From Flavobacterium azooxidireducens (GTDB lineage: Bacteria; Bacteroidota; Bacteroidia; Flavobacteriales; Flavobacteriaceae), in assembly GCF_023195775.1 (NCBI RefSeq), contig NZ_CP096205.1, positions 2,544,001 to 2,608,000 of the forward strand: a DNA stretch of 64,000 bases. The letters are read 5' to 3'. This document shows, piece after piece, positions 52,365 to 60,805 of the stretch. How positions within the stretch are numbered: the first letter of the stretch is position 1; every line of letters starts with the position of its first letter. The notes beneath the pieces are model-generated. The model did not search any database, was not told where the DNA came from, and saw only the letters and a list, made by a program, of their open reading frames with translations. A program made the position numbers and the translations under genes.

Positions 52365-52763
52365 ATGAAAGCAAATTTGAGAAAAATTAAGAAGTATCGA
52401 TTTTATTCTACCGAGTTTAAACAGGAAATAGTTTCGTTATATGAAAGCGGAATTTACAGTGTTTATCAATTAGAAAAATTATATGGTATCTGTAATAAAT
52501 CTATTTATCAATGGATTTATAAATTTTCTACCTTTAACAAAAAAGGAATACGGGTTGTTGAGATGAAAGAAAGTAACACTCAAAAGCTAAAAGAGCTAGA
52601 GCAGAAAATTAAAAGTTTGGAGCAAATAGTTGGTCAGAAGCAAATTCAGATTGAGTATTTGGAAAAGATGATTGATATTGCCAAAGATGAGCTAAATATT
52701 GACATTAAAAAAAACTCAAGCACCCTACAATCCAATGGTTTAGAGAGAACAAAGAAAAAGTAA
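52365..52763 (+). CDS. IS3 transposase OrfA (HTH and leucine zipper)
   Basis: A 132-residue OrfA: N-terminal helix-turn-helix (YSTEFKQEIVSLYESGIYSV ... GICNKSIYQWI) for end recognition and a C-terminal coiled coil (LKELEQKIKSLEQIVGQKQI) for multimerisation. A canonical slippery heptamer A-AAA-AAC lies in its 3' end, where ribosomes can shift -1 into orfB to make the OrfAB transposase. Confidence 0.9.
   Translation: MKANLRKIKKYRFYSTEFKQEIVSLYESGIYSVYQLEKLYGICNKSIYQWIYKFSTFNKKGIRVVEMKESNTQKLKELEQKIKSLEQIVGQKQIQIEYLEKMIDIAKDELNIDIKKNSSTLQSNGLERTKKK
52709..52715 (+). promoter_or_regulatory. Programmed -1 frameshift heptamer A-AAA-AAC
   Basis: The heptamer sits in phase with orfA (codons AAA at 52710 and AAC at 52713). 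A -1 slip continues into LKHPTIQWFRENKEKVSFS, the normal N-terminus of OrfB, and on to the stop at 53602. Confidence 0.8.
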
Positions 52764-52813
52764 GTTTCTCTTTAAATAGTCTGTACAAGGTTGTTACTAT
52801 ATCTAAACAAGCT

Positions 52814-53602
52814 GTGAATAAATATTGTAAAGAACAAAAATTATTCACCGAAAAAGTAGAGAAATTAGTAATCGAAGCTCAAGAATTAAGGAAAGAGCAT
52901 CCGGGTTGTGGGGTTGAAAAAATGTATTACGTACTTCGACCAGAGTTTTTAGGAAGAGATAGGTTTATAGATATTATGATGGATTTAGGATTTAGAGTTC
53001 AGTATAAAAAGAATTACAAACGGACAACTTATTCCATTGCAAATCAATATCCAAATTTAATAAAAGGATATTTGGTTAATAAACCGTCAACAATATGGCA
53101 ATCAGATATTACCTATATCGCTTTGGGGGAAAGATTTTATTATGCTGTTTTTATTGTTGATGTATATACAAAGTTGATTGTTGGTCACAGAATATCTAAC
53201 CATATGAGAGGAACAGCAAACCTTGAAGCGTTAGAAATAGCTTTGAAAGAGTATGATGCTCCAAAAATTCATCACTCCGATAGGGGAAGTCAATATTTAT
53301 ATCATGAGTATATAAATCTATTAAAGTCAAGGGGTTCAAGAGTCAGTATGGCAATTTCTGCTCAAGATAATGCTTATGCTGAAAGGATAAACAGAACAAT
53401 TAAAGAAGAATATTTGGATTATTGGAAGCCAAAAACATTTGAGGAATTACAAAGAAATATAAGCAAAGCAGTTTGGCATTATAATGAAAAGAGGATTCAT
53501 AAAAATTTAAACAAAATGACACCGAGAGAGTTTTATGAAAATTGTTTCAAAAAGAATTATAAAAATCCAATTATTGAAATCTATGACAATGGTTCGGGAT
53601 AA
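52814..53602 (+). CDS. IS3 transposase OrfB (DDE integrase domain)
   Basis: The listed GTG start gives 262 residues, but the frame is open upstream to the slippery site at 52709, so the natural product is probably the OrfAB fusion. The rve integrase core has the catalytic triad: Asp in WQSDITYI, Asp in HHSDRGSQY, and Glu in QDNAYAERINRTIKEEY. The HTH_21 region (PGCGVEKMYYVL) precedes it. It cuts and joins IS ends. All catalytic residues are present, so the element may be active. Confidence 0.92.
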   Translation: MNKYCKEQKLFTEKVEKLVIEAQELRKEHPGCGVEKMYYVLRPEFLGRDRFIDIMMDLGFRVQYKKNYKRTTYSIANQYPNLIKGYLVNKPSTIWQSDITYIALGERFYYAVFIVDVYTKLIVGHRISNHMRGTANLEALEIALKEYDAPKIHHSDRGSQYLYHEYINLLKSRGSRVSMAISAQDNAYAERINRTIKEEYLDYWKPKTFEELQRNISKAVWHYNEKRIHKNLNKMTPREFYENCFKKNYKNPIIEIYDNGSG

Positions 53603-53769
53603 AAATCATAAAAGTTATTTCCAAAATTTTTTTAGCCAGTTAAAAGGGCTAAAAATTTCAGAATAACTTTTATTTTTGATCAGTGATAAATTTAAACATT
53701 AGTATTAAAAACCGGTCAACCTTATTTAGGGATTTACAGAAATCTGTATAACTTTTGTTTTCAAAATAA

Positions 53770-53802
53770 AAAAATCCCACTTCAACTTGAAATGGGATTT
53801 TT
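53770..53802. terminator. Terminator after ndk
   Basis: 14-bp stem AAAAATCCCACTTC / GAAATGGGATTTTT (one G-T pair) with a 5-nt loop. Reading on the minus strand, T runs follow the stem. Placed about 50 bp after the ndk stop; may also act on the plus strand. Confidence 0.75.
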
Positions 53803-53811
53803 TGTATTTTT

Positions 53812-53846
53812 CCGATAACCGATAACCGATAACCGATAACCGATAA
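53812..53846 (+). repeat. Five tandem CCGATAA units downstream of ndk
   Basis: Perfect 7-bp tandem repeat (five copies) ending five bases before the ndk stop codon. Low-complexity spacer; copy number could vary between strains. Confidence 0.85.
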
Positions 53847-53853
53847 CCGTTAC

Positions 53854-54273
53854 CTAAAACATCTCTCTTCCTGCAAAATGAAAAGCACCTTCAATCGCTG
53901 CATTTTCATCCGAATCCGAACCGTGAACCGCATTTTCGCCCATTGAAGTAGCATATTTTTTACGAATAGTTCCTTCAGCAGCATTTGCTGGATTTGTTGC
54001 ACCAATTAAAGTTCTAAAGTCCTCAACAGCGTTTTCTTTTTCCAAAATTGCAGCAACGATAGGACCACGAGTCATAAATTCTACCAATTCACCATAAAAA
54101 GGTCTTTCAGCGTGAACAGCATAAAATGCCTTTGCATCAGCCACCGTCAATTGCGTTAATTTCATTGCTACGATACGAAAACCACCTTCCGTAATCATAT
54201 TCAAAATCCCACCGATGTGTCCGTTTTCAACACCATCCGGCTTAATCATTGTAAAAGTTCTATTTGTTGCCAT
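53854..54273 (-). CDS. ndk: Nucleoside diphosphate kinase
   Basis: A 139-residue Ndk. It transfers the terminal phosphate of ATP to other nucleoside diphosphates. Signature [19 protein letters not shown], the nucleotide loop [20 protein letters not shown], and the active-site His in [12 protein letters not shown]. The usual length and all motifs are present. It has a textbook flavobacterial promoter upstream and a strong terminator downstream. Confidence 0.97.
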   Translation of the reverse strand: MATNRTFTMIKPDGVENGHIGGILNMITEGGFRIVAMKLTQLTVADAKAFYAVHAERPFYGELVEFMTRGPIVAAILEKENAVEDFRTLIGATNPANAAEGTIRKKYATSMGENAVHGSDSDENAAIEGAFHFAGREMF

Positions 54274-54300
54274 TGTAATTTGCTTGTTTTAATTCGGGTG

Positions 54301-54330
54301 CAAAGGTACAATTTTAGTTTGAAGTTTCAA
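54301..54330 (-). promoter_or_regulatory. Promoter of ndk
   Basis: On the minus strand TTG (54330 down to 54328), 19-bp spacer, TACCTTTG (54308 down to 54301), matching the TTG-N17-23-TAnnTTTG consensus. The start codon is 28 bp downstream. Confidence 0.8.
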
Positions 54331-54349
54331 GTTTCGGGTTTCAAGTTTT

Positions 54350-54475
54350 TTAGAAGCGAATGGCTCGGGCTTTTTCAGGAATCCATTTTCCCGCTTTCCG
54401 TTTCAATATCTTTGGCAAAGTTTGAAACTTTGCCAAAGATGATTTCCACTTCAATCGGGGCTAGGAGGGAAGCCA
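54350..54475. repeat. Dispersed flavobacterial intergenic repeat with perfect 16-bp inverted arms
   Basis: Contains GCGAATGGCTCGGGCTTTTT and, at 54408-54440, the perfect palindrome ATCTTTGGCAAAGTTT-G-AAACTTTGCCAAAGAT, then CAATCGGGGCTAGGAGGGAA. It resembles composite repeats scattered in flavobacterial intergenic DNA. No coding capacity. Confidence 0.6.
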
Positions 54476-54554
54476 TTTAAGGATTGGTTTACAAAAGAAA
54501 TTTCAAATCAAAAGGAAACTTAATTTTAAATTTTACAAAATCCTGATTTTTTAT

Positions 54555-54562
54555 TACTTTTG
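54555..54562 (+). promoter_or_regulatory. -7-like element before the toxin-antitoxin pair
   Basis: TACTTTTG matches TAnnTTTG and lies 18 bp before the antitoxin start; no clear -33 TTG at the right distance. Confidence 0.4.
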
Positions 54563-54580
54563 ATAAATATACTTTGCCAT

Positions 54581-54820
54581 ATGAAATCAGATGCAACCCT
54601 TTTAAATCAAAAACTTGAATTAATTCAATGGCTTTCTACTGTTGAAGATTCTTCTCTTATCAAAAAAATTATGGAATTGAGAAAGAAAGAAACTTCCGAC
54701 TGGTGGAATTCAATTTCTGACCAAGAAAAAAAATCCATTGATTTAGGACTCAAAGATGCAGAAGAGGGTAAGTTAAATTCTCATAATAAGGCTAGAGAAC
54801 TTTATGAAAAGTGGTTATAG
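54581..54820 (+). CDS. Antitoxin of a ParE/RelE-type pair
   Basis: A 79-residue acidic/basic helical protein; I start at ATG 54581. The ending SISDQEKKSIDLGLKDAEEG then LYEKWL is typical of short addiction-module antitoxins (TIGR02574-like). It overlaps the toxin gene by 17 bp. It should neutralise the toxin and repress the operon. Confidence 0.8.
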   Translation: MKSDATLLNQKLELIQWLSTVEDSSLIKKIMELRKKETSDWWNSISDQEKKSIDLGLKDAEEGKLNSHNKARELYEKWL

Positions 54821-55109
54821 AATTCTTTGGACAGATAATGCTCTACTAGAATTAAAGAAAACCGTTGACTATTTAGAACAAAATTGGACGGAAAGAGAAT
54901 TAAAGAAATTAGCAACACAATTAGAAAAAACACTTCAATTAATTTCTCAAAATCCATATCTCTTTCAAGCTTCGGATGTTAAAAAAAATGTTCGAAGAGC
55001 TGTTGTTCTTTCTGTTAATTCTATATATTACAGGATTTTAAAAAATGATGTGGAAATCATATCTTTTTTTTCAAATCGTCAAAGTCCAGATAAAAGAAAA
55101 TTAAAATAA
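54804..55109 (+). CDS. ParE/RelE-family toxin
   Basis: A 101-residue toxin of the ParE/RelE superfamily: YRILWTDNALLELKKTVDYL at the N-terminus, the middle helices LATQLEKTLQLISQNPYLF and the C-terminal strands NSIYYRILKNDVEIISFFSNRQSPDK. ParE-type members poison gyrase and RelE-type members cut mRNA; which one applies cannot be decided here. Coupled to the antitoxin by overlap. Ends 2 bp from the convergent bshC stop. Confidence 0.88.
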   Translation: MKSGYRILWTDNALLELKKTVDYLEQNWTERELKKLATQLEKTLQLISQNPYLFQASDVKKNVRRAVVLSVNSIYYRILKNDVEIISFFSNRQSPDKRKLK

Positions 55110-55111
55110 TT

Positions 55112-56710
55112 CTACAAAACCACCACCTTAAATTCCATTTCCAAAGGTTTCAATTCCTTCACCAATTTTTCAATCAATTCTGCACCAAATTCTACATAAA
55201 ACTCCGCAAAATTTACTTTTCGTTCTTGCAGACTTTGGTTCGGGAACAATTCATTTTGCAACGAAATAATTCGGTTTAAATGTTCTTGGTGAACTCGTTT
55301 TTCAGCTTTCAATAAGCGTTTTTCTAAATTTTCTAAACCTTTAATCTGTTTAGTTTCTTGAGCTTTTACGGCTCCTAAAAACGATTTGTCTGTGGCTTTC
55401 GCCATTTTATGTAACTCTTCAAACTGCTTTTTCAATGCTTCTTTTTGAGCAGAAAAATCAATCGTAAAACCAGAAAGTAGTTTCGTTTTTTGAGTAAATA
55501 ATTCTTGCTGATTCAAAAATAAATCTCCCCAAGTCAATTGTAATTTATCCGCTTTTGCCGCTTGTTTTTCAGTGGCCAACAAAACCGAATTACGAAGTGA
55601 CAAAATCGGAAAAGTCACATGCTGACTTTCAAAAAAGGATTTCAATTCCAACCAATATGCCAATTCTCCACCACCGCCAATGTAACATAAATTCGGCAAA
55701 ATGACTTCTTGATACAAAGGTCGCAACAATACATTCGGACTAAATTTTTCCGGATGATGTTCAACTTCTTTCAAAATTTCTTCTTCCGAAAATGTCAGTT
55801 TTGTATTGAGTACGGCATATTTTCCATTTTCAAAAACAACTCGCTCACGCAAATTATCTTCAATATAAAACAAATTAATTTCCCTCGGATTTACTTGAAC
55901 CGAATAAGATTCCAGTAAAGGAATTGTTTCATTCACTTTTACAAGTGCCGTTTGATGTAGCAACTCGTTTTTGATAAAAGGAATAAACGATTTTTTTAAA
56001 TCAGGATCATCCGCATCAATCACCACCAATCCTTCGAATGAAAACAATTCGTTGGCTAAAAAACGGGTTGCGTCTGCTAAATTTGTATACTCTAAATAGG
56101 CTTTTTTAAATAAATTTTTCAAACTTTCGGCATTGTTTCCTAAGCCAATTTCCGATTCAAACACAGCCAAAACATCTTCTAAACCATCGGTTGATAATCG
56201 TCCAACCGGACCAAAACTTTCCTTATTCCAACTGATTTTTTTATGTTTAAAATTAAAATAATTTATTTCTTCAAAATCGTGATCTTCTGTTGCCATCCAA
56301 TAAATTGGAACAAAATCGTGTTCAGGAAATTCATTTTTTAATTCCTTACACAAATTAATTGTTGAAACAATTTTATACAAAAAATACAACGGACCTGTAA
56401 ACAAATTTAACTGGTGTCCGGTTGTAACCGTAAATGTTTTAGGATTAATTAAATTTTGAATGTTCTGCTTCGTTTCTTTAGAAATTTCAATCGATTTGTA
56501 TTGCTTTTCCAAAACAGAAACCAAAACTTCCCTTTTGAAATTGTCATTGCTATTGAAATTTCTTCCTTTCTCTTCCAACTGTAACTTAAAATTTTCCAAG
56601 TTCGGAAAACGATGATACAAGGCTTTCAACTCCGGTTTTTCATTCAGATAATCGTTGATTAATGAAGAAAAATATCCGGATTCTTGATAGCTGATACAGT
56701 CGGTTGGCAT
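55112..56710 (-). CDS. bshC: Bacillithiol biosynthesis cysteine-adding enzyme BshC
   Basis: A 532-residue BshC. It adds L-cysteine to glucosaminyl-malate, the last step of bacillithiol synthesis. Recognised by the N-terminal DCISYQESGYFSSLINDYL, the nucleotidyl-transferase-like core VTTGHQLNLFTGPLYFLYKI and IYWMATEDHDFEEIN, LCYIGGGGELAYWLELK and the C-terminal coiled coil (~residues 385-500). Full length for the family. Low-molecular-weight thiols fit the redox/NO stress theme of the window, but bshC is a core gene in many Flavobacteriaceae. Confidence 0.95.
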   Translation of the reverse strand: MPTDCISYQESGYFSSLINDYLNEKPELKALYHRFPNLENFKLQLEEKGRNFNSNDNFKREVLVSVLEKQYKSIEISKETKQNIQNLINPKTFTVTTGHQLNLFTGPLYFLYKIVSTINLCKELKNEFPEHDFVPIYWMATEDHDFEEINYFNFKHKKISWNKESFGPVGRLSTDGLEDVLAVFESEIGLGNNAESLKNLFKKAYLEYTNLADATRFLANELFSFEGLVVIDADDPDLKKSFIPFIKNELLHQTALVKVNETIPLLESYSVQVNPREINLFYIEDNLRERVVFENGKYAVLNTKLTFSEEEILKEVEHHPEKFSPNVLLRPLYQEVILPNLCYIGGGGELAYWLELKSFFESQHVTFPILSLRNSVLLATEKQAAKADKLQLTWGDLFLNQQELFTQKTKLLSGFTIDFSAQKEALKKQFEELHKMAKATDKSFLGAVKAQETKQIKGLENLEKRLLKAEKRVHQEHLNRIISLQNELFPNQSLQERKVNFAEFYVEFGAELIEKLVKELKPLEMEFKVVVL

Positions 56711-56800
56711 AGTTTGAAAGTTTTCGTAAAAATAACGAAAATAAAAGTAGTGAAAAGGTGTTTAACAAATGGTTAGGAAATGATAACTTTTGATACTGTA

Positions 56801-56833
56801 TTTGAATTTGATATGCTTTTTTCGTTAAATTTG
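56801..56833 (+). promoter_or_regulatory. Promoter of the T9SS FG-GAP-like gene
   Basis: TTTG (56801-56804), 21-bp spacer, TAAATTTG (56826-56833); start codon 18 bp further on. Fits the Bacteroidota promoter consensus. Confidence 0.6.
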
Positions 56834-56851
56834 TAAGTAAACTAGTTCCTT

Positions 56852-58306
56852 ATGAAAAAACTTTACCTTCTTGCATTATTAATTTCGGTTCATTCTTTTA
56901 GCCAAAGTTTGGTTAGAATTGAACCGGAAAATTTTTCAACTGTTTACGGTTTTGGTGGTAGTGGTAGTTTCAACGACACTGAAATTGTAATCTCCGGTCA
57001 AGATGCATTGCCTCCAACAGGGGTTCCAAAATTATATCTTTTTAATACAGATTCATCTGGGATTACTCCAAACGGAACAATCGATTCTCCTGAAGCTAAT
57101 CAAAATTTTGGAGGTGCAATTGAAATGACGGATGATTATTTGTTTGCTGGTTCTATTAGAAATAGTACCAATGCTGCAAATGGTGGTGCAGTTTATATTT
57201 TCAAAAAAGTAAATGGAAATTGGGAGTACTTATTGAAAATTCAACCTTCAACTCAACACGAAAATGATTATTTTGGTACGAATATAAAAGTACATAACAA
57301 TCAATTGTTTATTACTGCTTTTGGTTATGATGAAAATGGCGATGCAGCAATAAACGATGGAGCAGTTTACATTTACAACCAAAATGGCGATACCTTTTCA
57401 CTTCAGCAAACGTTAACCGGAGTTTCCGGAAATTCAGGATTTGGAACGTTATTAGAGATTGAAAATGATATGTTGGTGACTACTTCAACCAATTCAACTG
57501 ATGATTTTATTACTACTTTTTATCTGGAAAGTTCTACTTGGGAATTAGTAAATAGTACATTGATGCCGAATGTTTCATTTGAATTTAATCCCGAATTAAG
57601 CCTTCTTCATTCTGATCGTGTAAGTCTATCAAATGGGAAATTATACATTTATCATCTTACTGATACTGAAAATGATTTTTTAGGACTAAAAATGGTTAAA
57701 ATTCACAATTGGTCTTATGCTTCTGATGAATGGAGTTTTGTTGAAGATTTTGTATTTCAAGAAGGGGATTATTACGAGTACAAAGTGAAAGTAGGAGGAA
57801 ATAATATGTTTTTAATTCCAACAGGAGAGTATATTTTGATGATGGAACGAAAAAATCCTGTCTTTCATTTTGTTAATGAAAATGGTAGTTGGAGTTATGT
57901 CAATGCTTACTCAGGAATGAGTTCTTATACGCACGATAATTTTGGTCATTTTACTTTAATCAAAGAAAATCAAGTACTTTTTGGGAATTCAGGTGAATAT
58001 TGGACAATTCCTGTAGCTGCTTCAAATGGAGGTGCGTATATGCTTGATGTTACATTAGGAGTCAACGAATTTGAAGTCAATAATTTAGTTGTTTATCCAA
58101 ACCCAACCGATGGAATAGTAAAAATTTATTCTCAAAATAGTGAAGTTGCTTCCATTGAAATTTATGATGGTATTGGGAAAAAAGTATTCGAAAAAAAGGC
58201 AAACGTTCAAGAATTTGATATTTCAGTTTTAAATTCCGGAATCTATTTTTGTAAAATAACTAATTCTGATAATAGTATCAAGTTTCAAAAAATTATTAAA
58301 AAATAA
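56852..58306 (+). CDS. T9SS secreted FG-GAP-like beta-propeller protein
   Basis: A 484-residue exported protein with signal peptide (ends HSFSQ). Repeats of ~60 residues (GGAVYIFKKVNGNWEYLLKI, DGAVYIYNQNGDTFSLQQTL, YFGTNIKVHNNQLFITA) suggest an FG-GAP-like beta-propeller. The last ~70 residues form a type A T9SS sorting domain (VYPNPTDGIVKIYS ... IYFCKITNSDNSIKFQKIIKK). Probably surface-bound or released; ligand unknown. Isolated gene. Confidence 0.88.
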   Translation: MKKLYLLALLISVHSFSQSLVRIEPENFSTVYGFGGSGSFNDTEIVISGQDALPPTGVPKLYLFNTDSSGITPNGTIDSPEANQNFGGAIEMTDDYLFAGSIRNSTNAANGGAVYIFKKVNGNWEYLLKIQPSTQHENDYFGTNIKVHNNQLFITAFGYDENGDAAINDGAVYIYNQNGDTFSLQQTLTGVSGNSGFGTLLEIENDMLVTTSTNSTDDFITTFYLESSTWELVNSTLMPNVSFEFNPELSLLHSDRVSLSNGKLYIYHLTDTENDFLGLKMVKIHNWSYASDEWSFVEDFVFQEGDYYEYKVKVGGNNMFLIPTGEYILMMERKNPVFHFVNENGSWSYVNAYSGMSSYTHDNFGHFTLIKENQVLFGNSGEYWTIPVAASNGGAYMLDVTLGVNEFEVNNLVVYPNPTDGIVKIYSQNSEVASIEIYDGIGKKVFEKKANVQEFDISVLNSGIYFCKITNSDNSIKFQKIIKK

Positions 58307-58444
58307 ACTATTAGATTAATTTAAATAAGTCTGAATTTAGCCATATTTTATTAATCTTAAAAAAATGTTAACAAAAATTTGGAATATTAAAAATAATTTC
58401 TGAAAATTTGTGCAGTTAAAAATAACTCTTAAAAAAACGAAGAA

Positions 58445-58528
58445 ATGCGAGTATTTAAATCTTTACCTCAAAGCAATGCGTCAGTTGGAACTGGTGCGGC
58501 TCTTCTTCGTGGCTTAAAACAATCATAG
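58445..58528 (+). CDS. Possible 27-residue peptide upstream of rtcB
   Basis: MRVFKSLPQSNASVGTGAAL followed by LRGLKQS, preceded by an A/G-rich ribosome-binding stretch and followed 23 bp later by a clear terminator, so it may be a self-contained small gene. It is too short to judge by family. The codon use is ordinary and the peptide basic. The alternative is a leader peptide or chance ORF. Confidence 0.35.
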   Translation: MRVFKSLPQSNASVGTGAALLRGLKQS

Positions 58529-58551
58529 TAATTATAAAAAATAAATATGAA

Positions 58552-58583
58552 AAGCCCGAAGACAATTAGTTTCGGGTTTTTTT
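58552..58583 (+). terminator. Terminator after the 27-residue ORF
   Basis: AAGCCCGAA / TTCGGGTTT stem with a 10-nt loop and a run of seven T. No larger gene ends here, which supports the small ORF (or a small RNA) as a transcript of its own. Confidence 0.75.
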
Positions 58584-58720
58584 GTGCTTATTACGACAAA
58601 TTTTCCTGAAATTTTCTGAAACGCTATTTATTCCGATGCGAATAAAAGGGTGGCAATTGATTTTTTCCGTTTTGGAAAAAGCTATTTCATTGCCTGAAAA
58701 CAAAAAATTTAAAAACAATC

Positions 58721-60111
58721 ATGGGAAATAAACTCTCCGGGAAAGACCTTATAAAATTAGGCTTCCCAAAAAATAATTCAATAAATATTGCTCTAGGGCA
58801 AATAAATAGATATAGAAAAAAGAAAAAAAGGAAAGCATTTTAACCGAAGCAAAAGAAGTGTTATTGTTTCCTGAAAAATTCAAAGGACACGGCACTTGGG
58901 GAAAAGTGGCGGAAGGATTAGTAAATCCTGTTCAAGTAAAGTTCAATCAATTGAAAACTACTAGAGCACCTTTTTCAATTTTTGGAGAAAATGAAATTGA
59001 CGAACAAGCAAAGTTTCAATTGTATGATGCGTTGAAACTGCCAATCACTGTAAAAGGTGCTTTGATGCCTGATGCTCACTCTGGTTACGGATTGCCAATT
59101 GGCGGGGTTTTAGCCACTGATAATGTAGTAATTCCGTATGGAGTTGGGGTTGATATAGGATGTCGAATGAGCTTATCGGTGTTTGATTTACCAGCGTCGT
59201 ATCTAAAAGGAAAAGACCATCAATTATTGGCTGTTTTGAAAGACAATACCAAGTTTGGGATGAGTGAAACACATCAGATCAAAGCAGATTATGAAGTATT
59301 TTACAAAGATGAATTTCAAAATATTCCGTTGTTGAAACAATTATTGGACAAGGCATATAAGCAATTAGGCACTTCCGGTGGCGGAAATCATTTTGTGGAA
59401 TTTGGTGTCGTTAAATTCAATGAAACCTTACCCGAATGGAAATTGGAAGCTAAAGAGTATTTGGCAGTTTTGTCACACAGTGGATCACGTGGTTTAGGAG
59501 CAAACATTGCTAAACATTACACGTATTTAGCAACAAAGCAGTGTCCGTTACCAAAAAACGTGCAGCATTTGGCTTGGCTTGATTTGAATTCGCATGACGG
59601 TCAGGAATATTGGTTGGCTATGAATTTAGCCGGAGAATATGCCAAAGCTTGTCACGATGACATTCATCGAAGAATAGCCAAAGCATTGGACAAACGAATT
59701 GCTTTAACCATTGAAAATCATCACAATTTTGCTTGGAAAGAAATGGTTGACGGAAAAGAATGCATCGTTCATCGAAAAGGAGCAACACCGGCAGAAAAAG
59801 GAAAGTTAGGAATTATTCCCGGTTCAATGACGGCACCCGGATTTATTGTTCGCGGTAAAGGAAATGGAGCGAGTTTGAATTCTGCTTCGCATGGTGCTGG
59901 CCGACTTTTTTCGAGGGCGAAATGCAAAGCGAAATTCACGCAAAGTGAAATTAAAAAGGTGCTCAAAGAGCATGATGTACAATTGATTGGAGGAGGCATT
60001 GACGAAGCCCCGATGGCTTATAAAAACATCAATACGGTGATGAATTTGCAAACCGAATTGGTGGAAGTATTGGGAACTTTTACGCCAAAAATCGTTAGAA
60101 TGGATAAATAA
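58721..60111 (+). pseudogene. rtcB: RNA ligase RtcB, frameshifted near the N-terminus
   Basis: ATG 58721 opens MGNKLSGKDLIKLGFPKNNS, the expected RtcB N-terminus, but the frame stops at 58840. The remaining ~418 residues follow in the +1-shifted frame. One more A in the A6 run at 58815-58820 would join them (463 residues). The ligase core is complete: DAHSGYGLPIGGV, GVDIGCRMS (Mn-binding Cys), GGGNHFVEFG, SHSGSRGLG, IENHHNF and SASHGAGR with the guanylylated His. RtcB joins 2',3'-cyclic-phosphate/3'-phosphate and 5'-OH RNA ends. It is followed by prfH after 1 bp, the arrangement of the ribosome-repair RtcB-PrfH pair. Sequencing error is likely. Confidence 0.85.
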
Positions 60112-60112
60112 T

Positions 60113-60805
60113 ATGGAAAAAATAATTCAAATTACCGCCGGAAGAGGTCCGGCGGAATGTACTTGGGTAGTTGCTCAAGTACTAAAAAAAATGTTGGATG
60201 AAGCGAAAGAATTCAACCTTAAATGCTTAGTTATTGAACGAGAGCAAGGTGTTGAAAACGGAACATTGGAATCGGCTATCATAAAATTGGAAGGAAAAGC
60301 AATACATGAGTTTGTTAATTTATGGATTGGAACGATTCAATGGATTGGACAAAGTCAATTTAGAAAATTCCATAAACGGAAAAATTGGTTTATTGGTGTT
60401 TTTGAAATTCCTCCAATAAGTAAAAGTCAAATTAATGAGTCGGATATTCACTATCAAGCCATGCGAAGTTCAGGAGCTGGCGGTCAACATGTGAACAAAG
60501 TGAGTTCAGCAATTCGTGCGACACATATTCCTACGGGAGTTTCCACAGTTTGTATGGATTCGAGATCACAGCATCAAAACAAAAAGACAGCAAAAGAGCG
60601 ATTATTATTAAAATTAGAAGAGGAAGAAATTAAAAAATTGAAAAGTCAATTTCAAACAACTTGGATGAATCAAACGCAAGTTCAACGTGGAAATCCGGTA
60701 CGAGTTTTTGAAGGTTCCGATTTTAAAAAACAAAAAGTAGTTGCTTCTTACAAAACAAAAAGAGAACAATTAAAAAAAGAATTAAAAAATGAAATCAGTA
60801 GATAA
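60113..60805 (+). CDS. prfH: Peptide chain release factor H
   Basis: A 230-residue PrfH: a release-factor-like catalytic domain with the GGQ loop in SSGAGGQHVNKVSS (~residue 122) and the basic tail, but without the codon-recognition superdomain of RF1/RF2. The N-terminal ITAGRGPAECTWVVAQVL is typical. PrfH recognises ribosomes damaged at the 16S decoding centre and releases the peptide so that RtcB can religate the rRNA. Located 1 bp after rtcB. Confidence 0.94.
   Translation: MEKIIQITAGRGPAECTWVVAQVLKKMLDEAKEFNLKCLVIEREQGVENGTLESAIIKLEGKAIHEFVNLWIGTIQWIGQSQFRKFHKRKNWFIGVFEIPPISKSQINESDIHYQAMRSSGAGGQHVNKVSSAIRATHIPTGVSTVCMDSRSQHQNKKTAKERLLLKLEEEEIKKLKSQFQTTWMNQTQVQRGNPVRVFEGSDFKKQKVVASYKTKREQLKKELKNEISR

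Larger units (their letters stand above)
52324..53738 (+). mobile_element. IS3-family insertion sequence
   Basis: About 1.4 kb with imperfect terminal inverted repeats: left TGTACGTCCCTGATATAGG then TTGACC (to 52348), right GGTCAACCTTATTTAGGGAT then TTACA (53714-53738); 19 of 25 positions match. It encodes OrfA and OrfB with a -1 frameshift between them. No target duplication is obvious (left flank CAGACAAC, right flank GAAATCTG), so the insertion may be old or the ends off by a few bases. Confidence 0.85.

Noticed and set aside
52316..53746. Target-site duplication of the IS3 element
   Set aside because: Left flank CAGACAAC and right flank GAAATCTG share no convincing direct repeat at any plausible end position.
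58858..60111. GTG 58858 as the true start of rtcB
   Set aside because: The 40 codons before it, in another frame, encode the conserved RtcB N-terminus, so the gene starts at 58721 and carries a frameshift.
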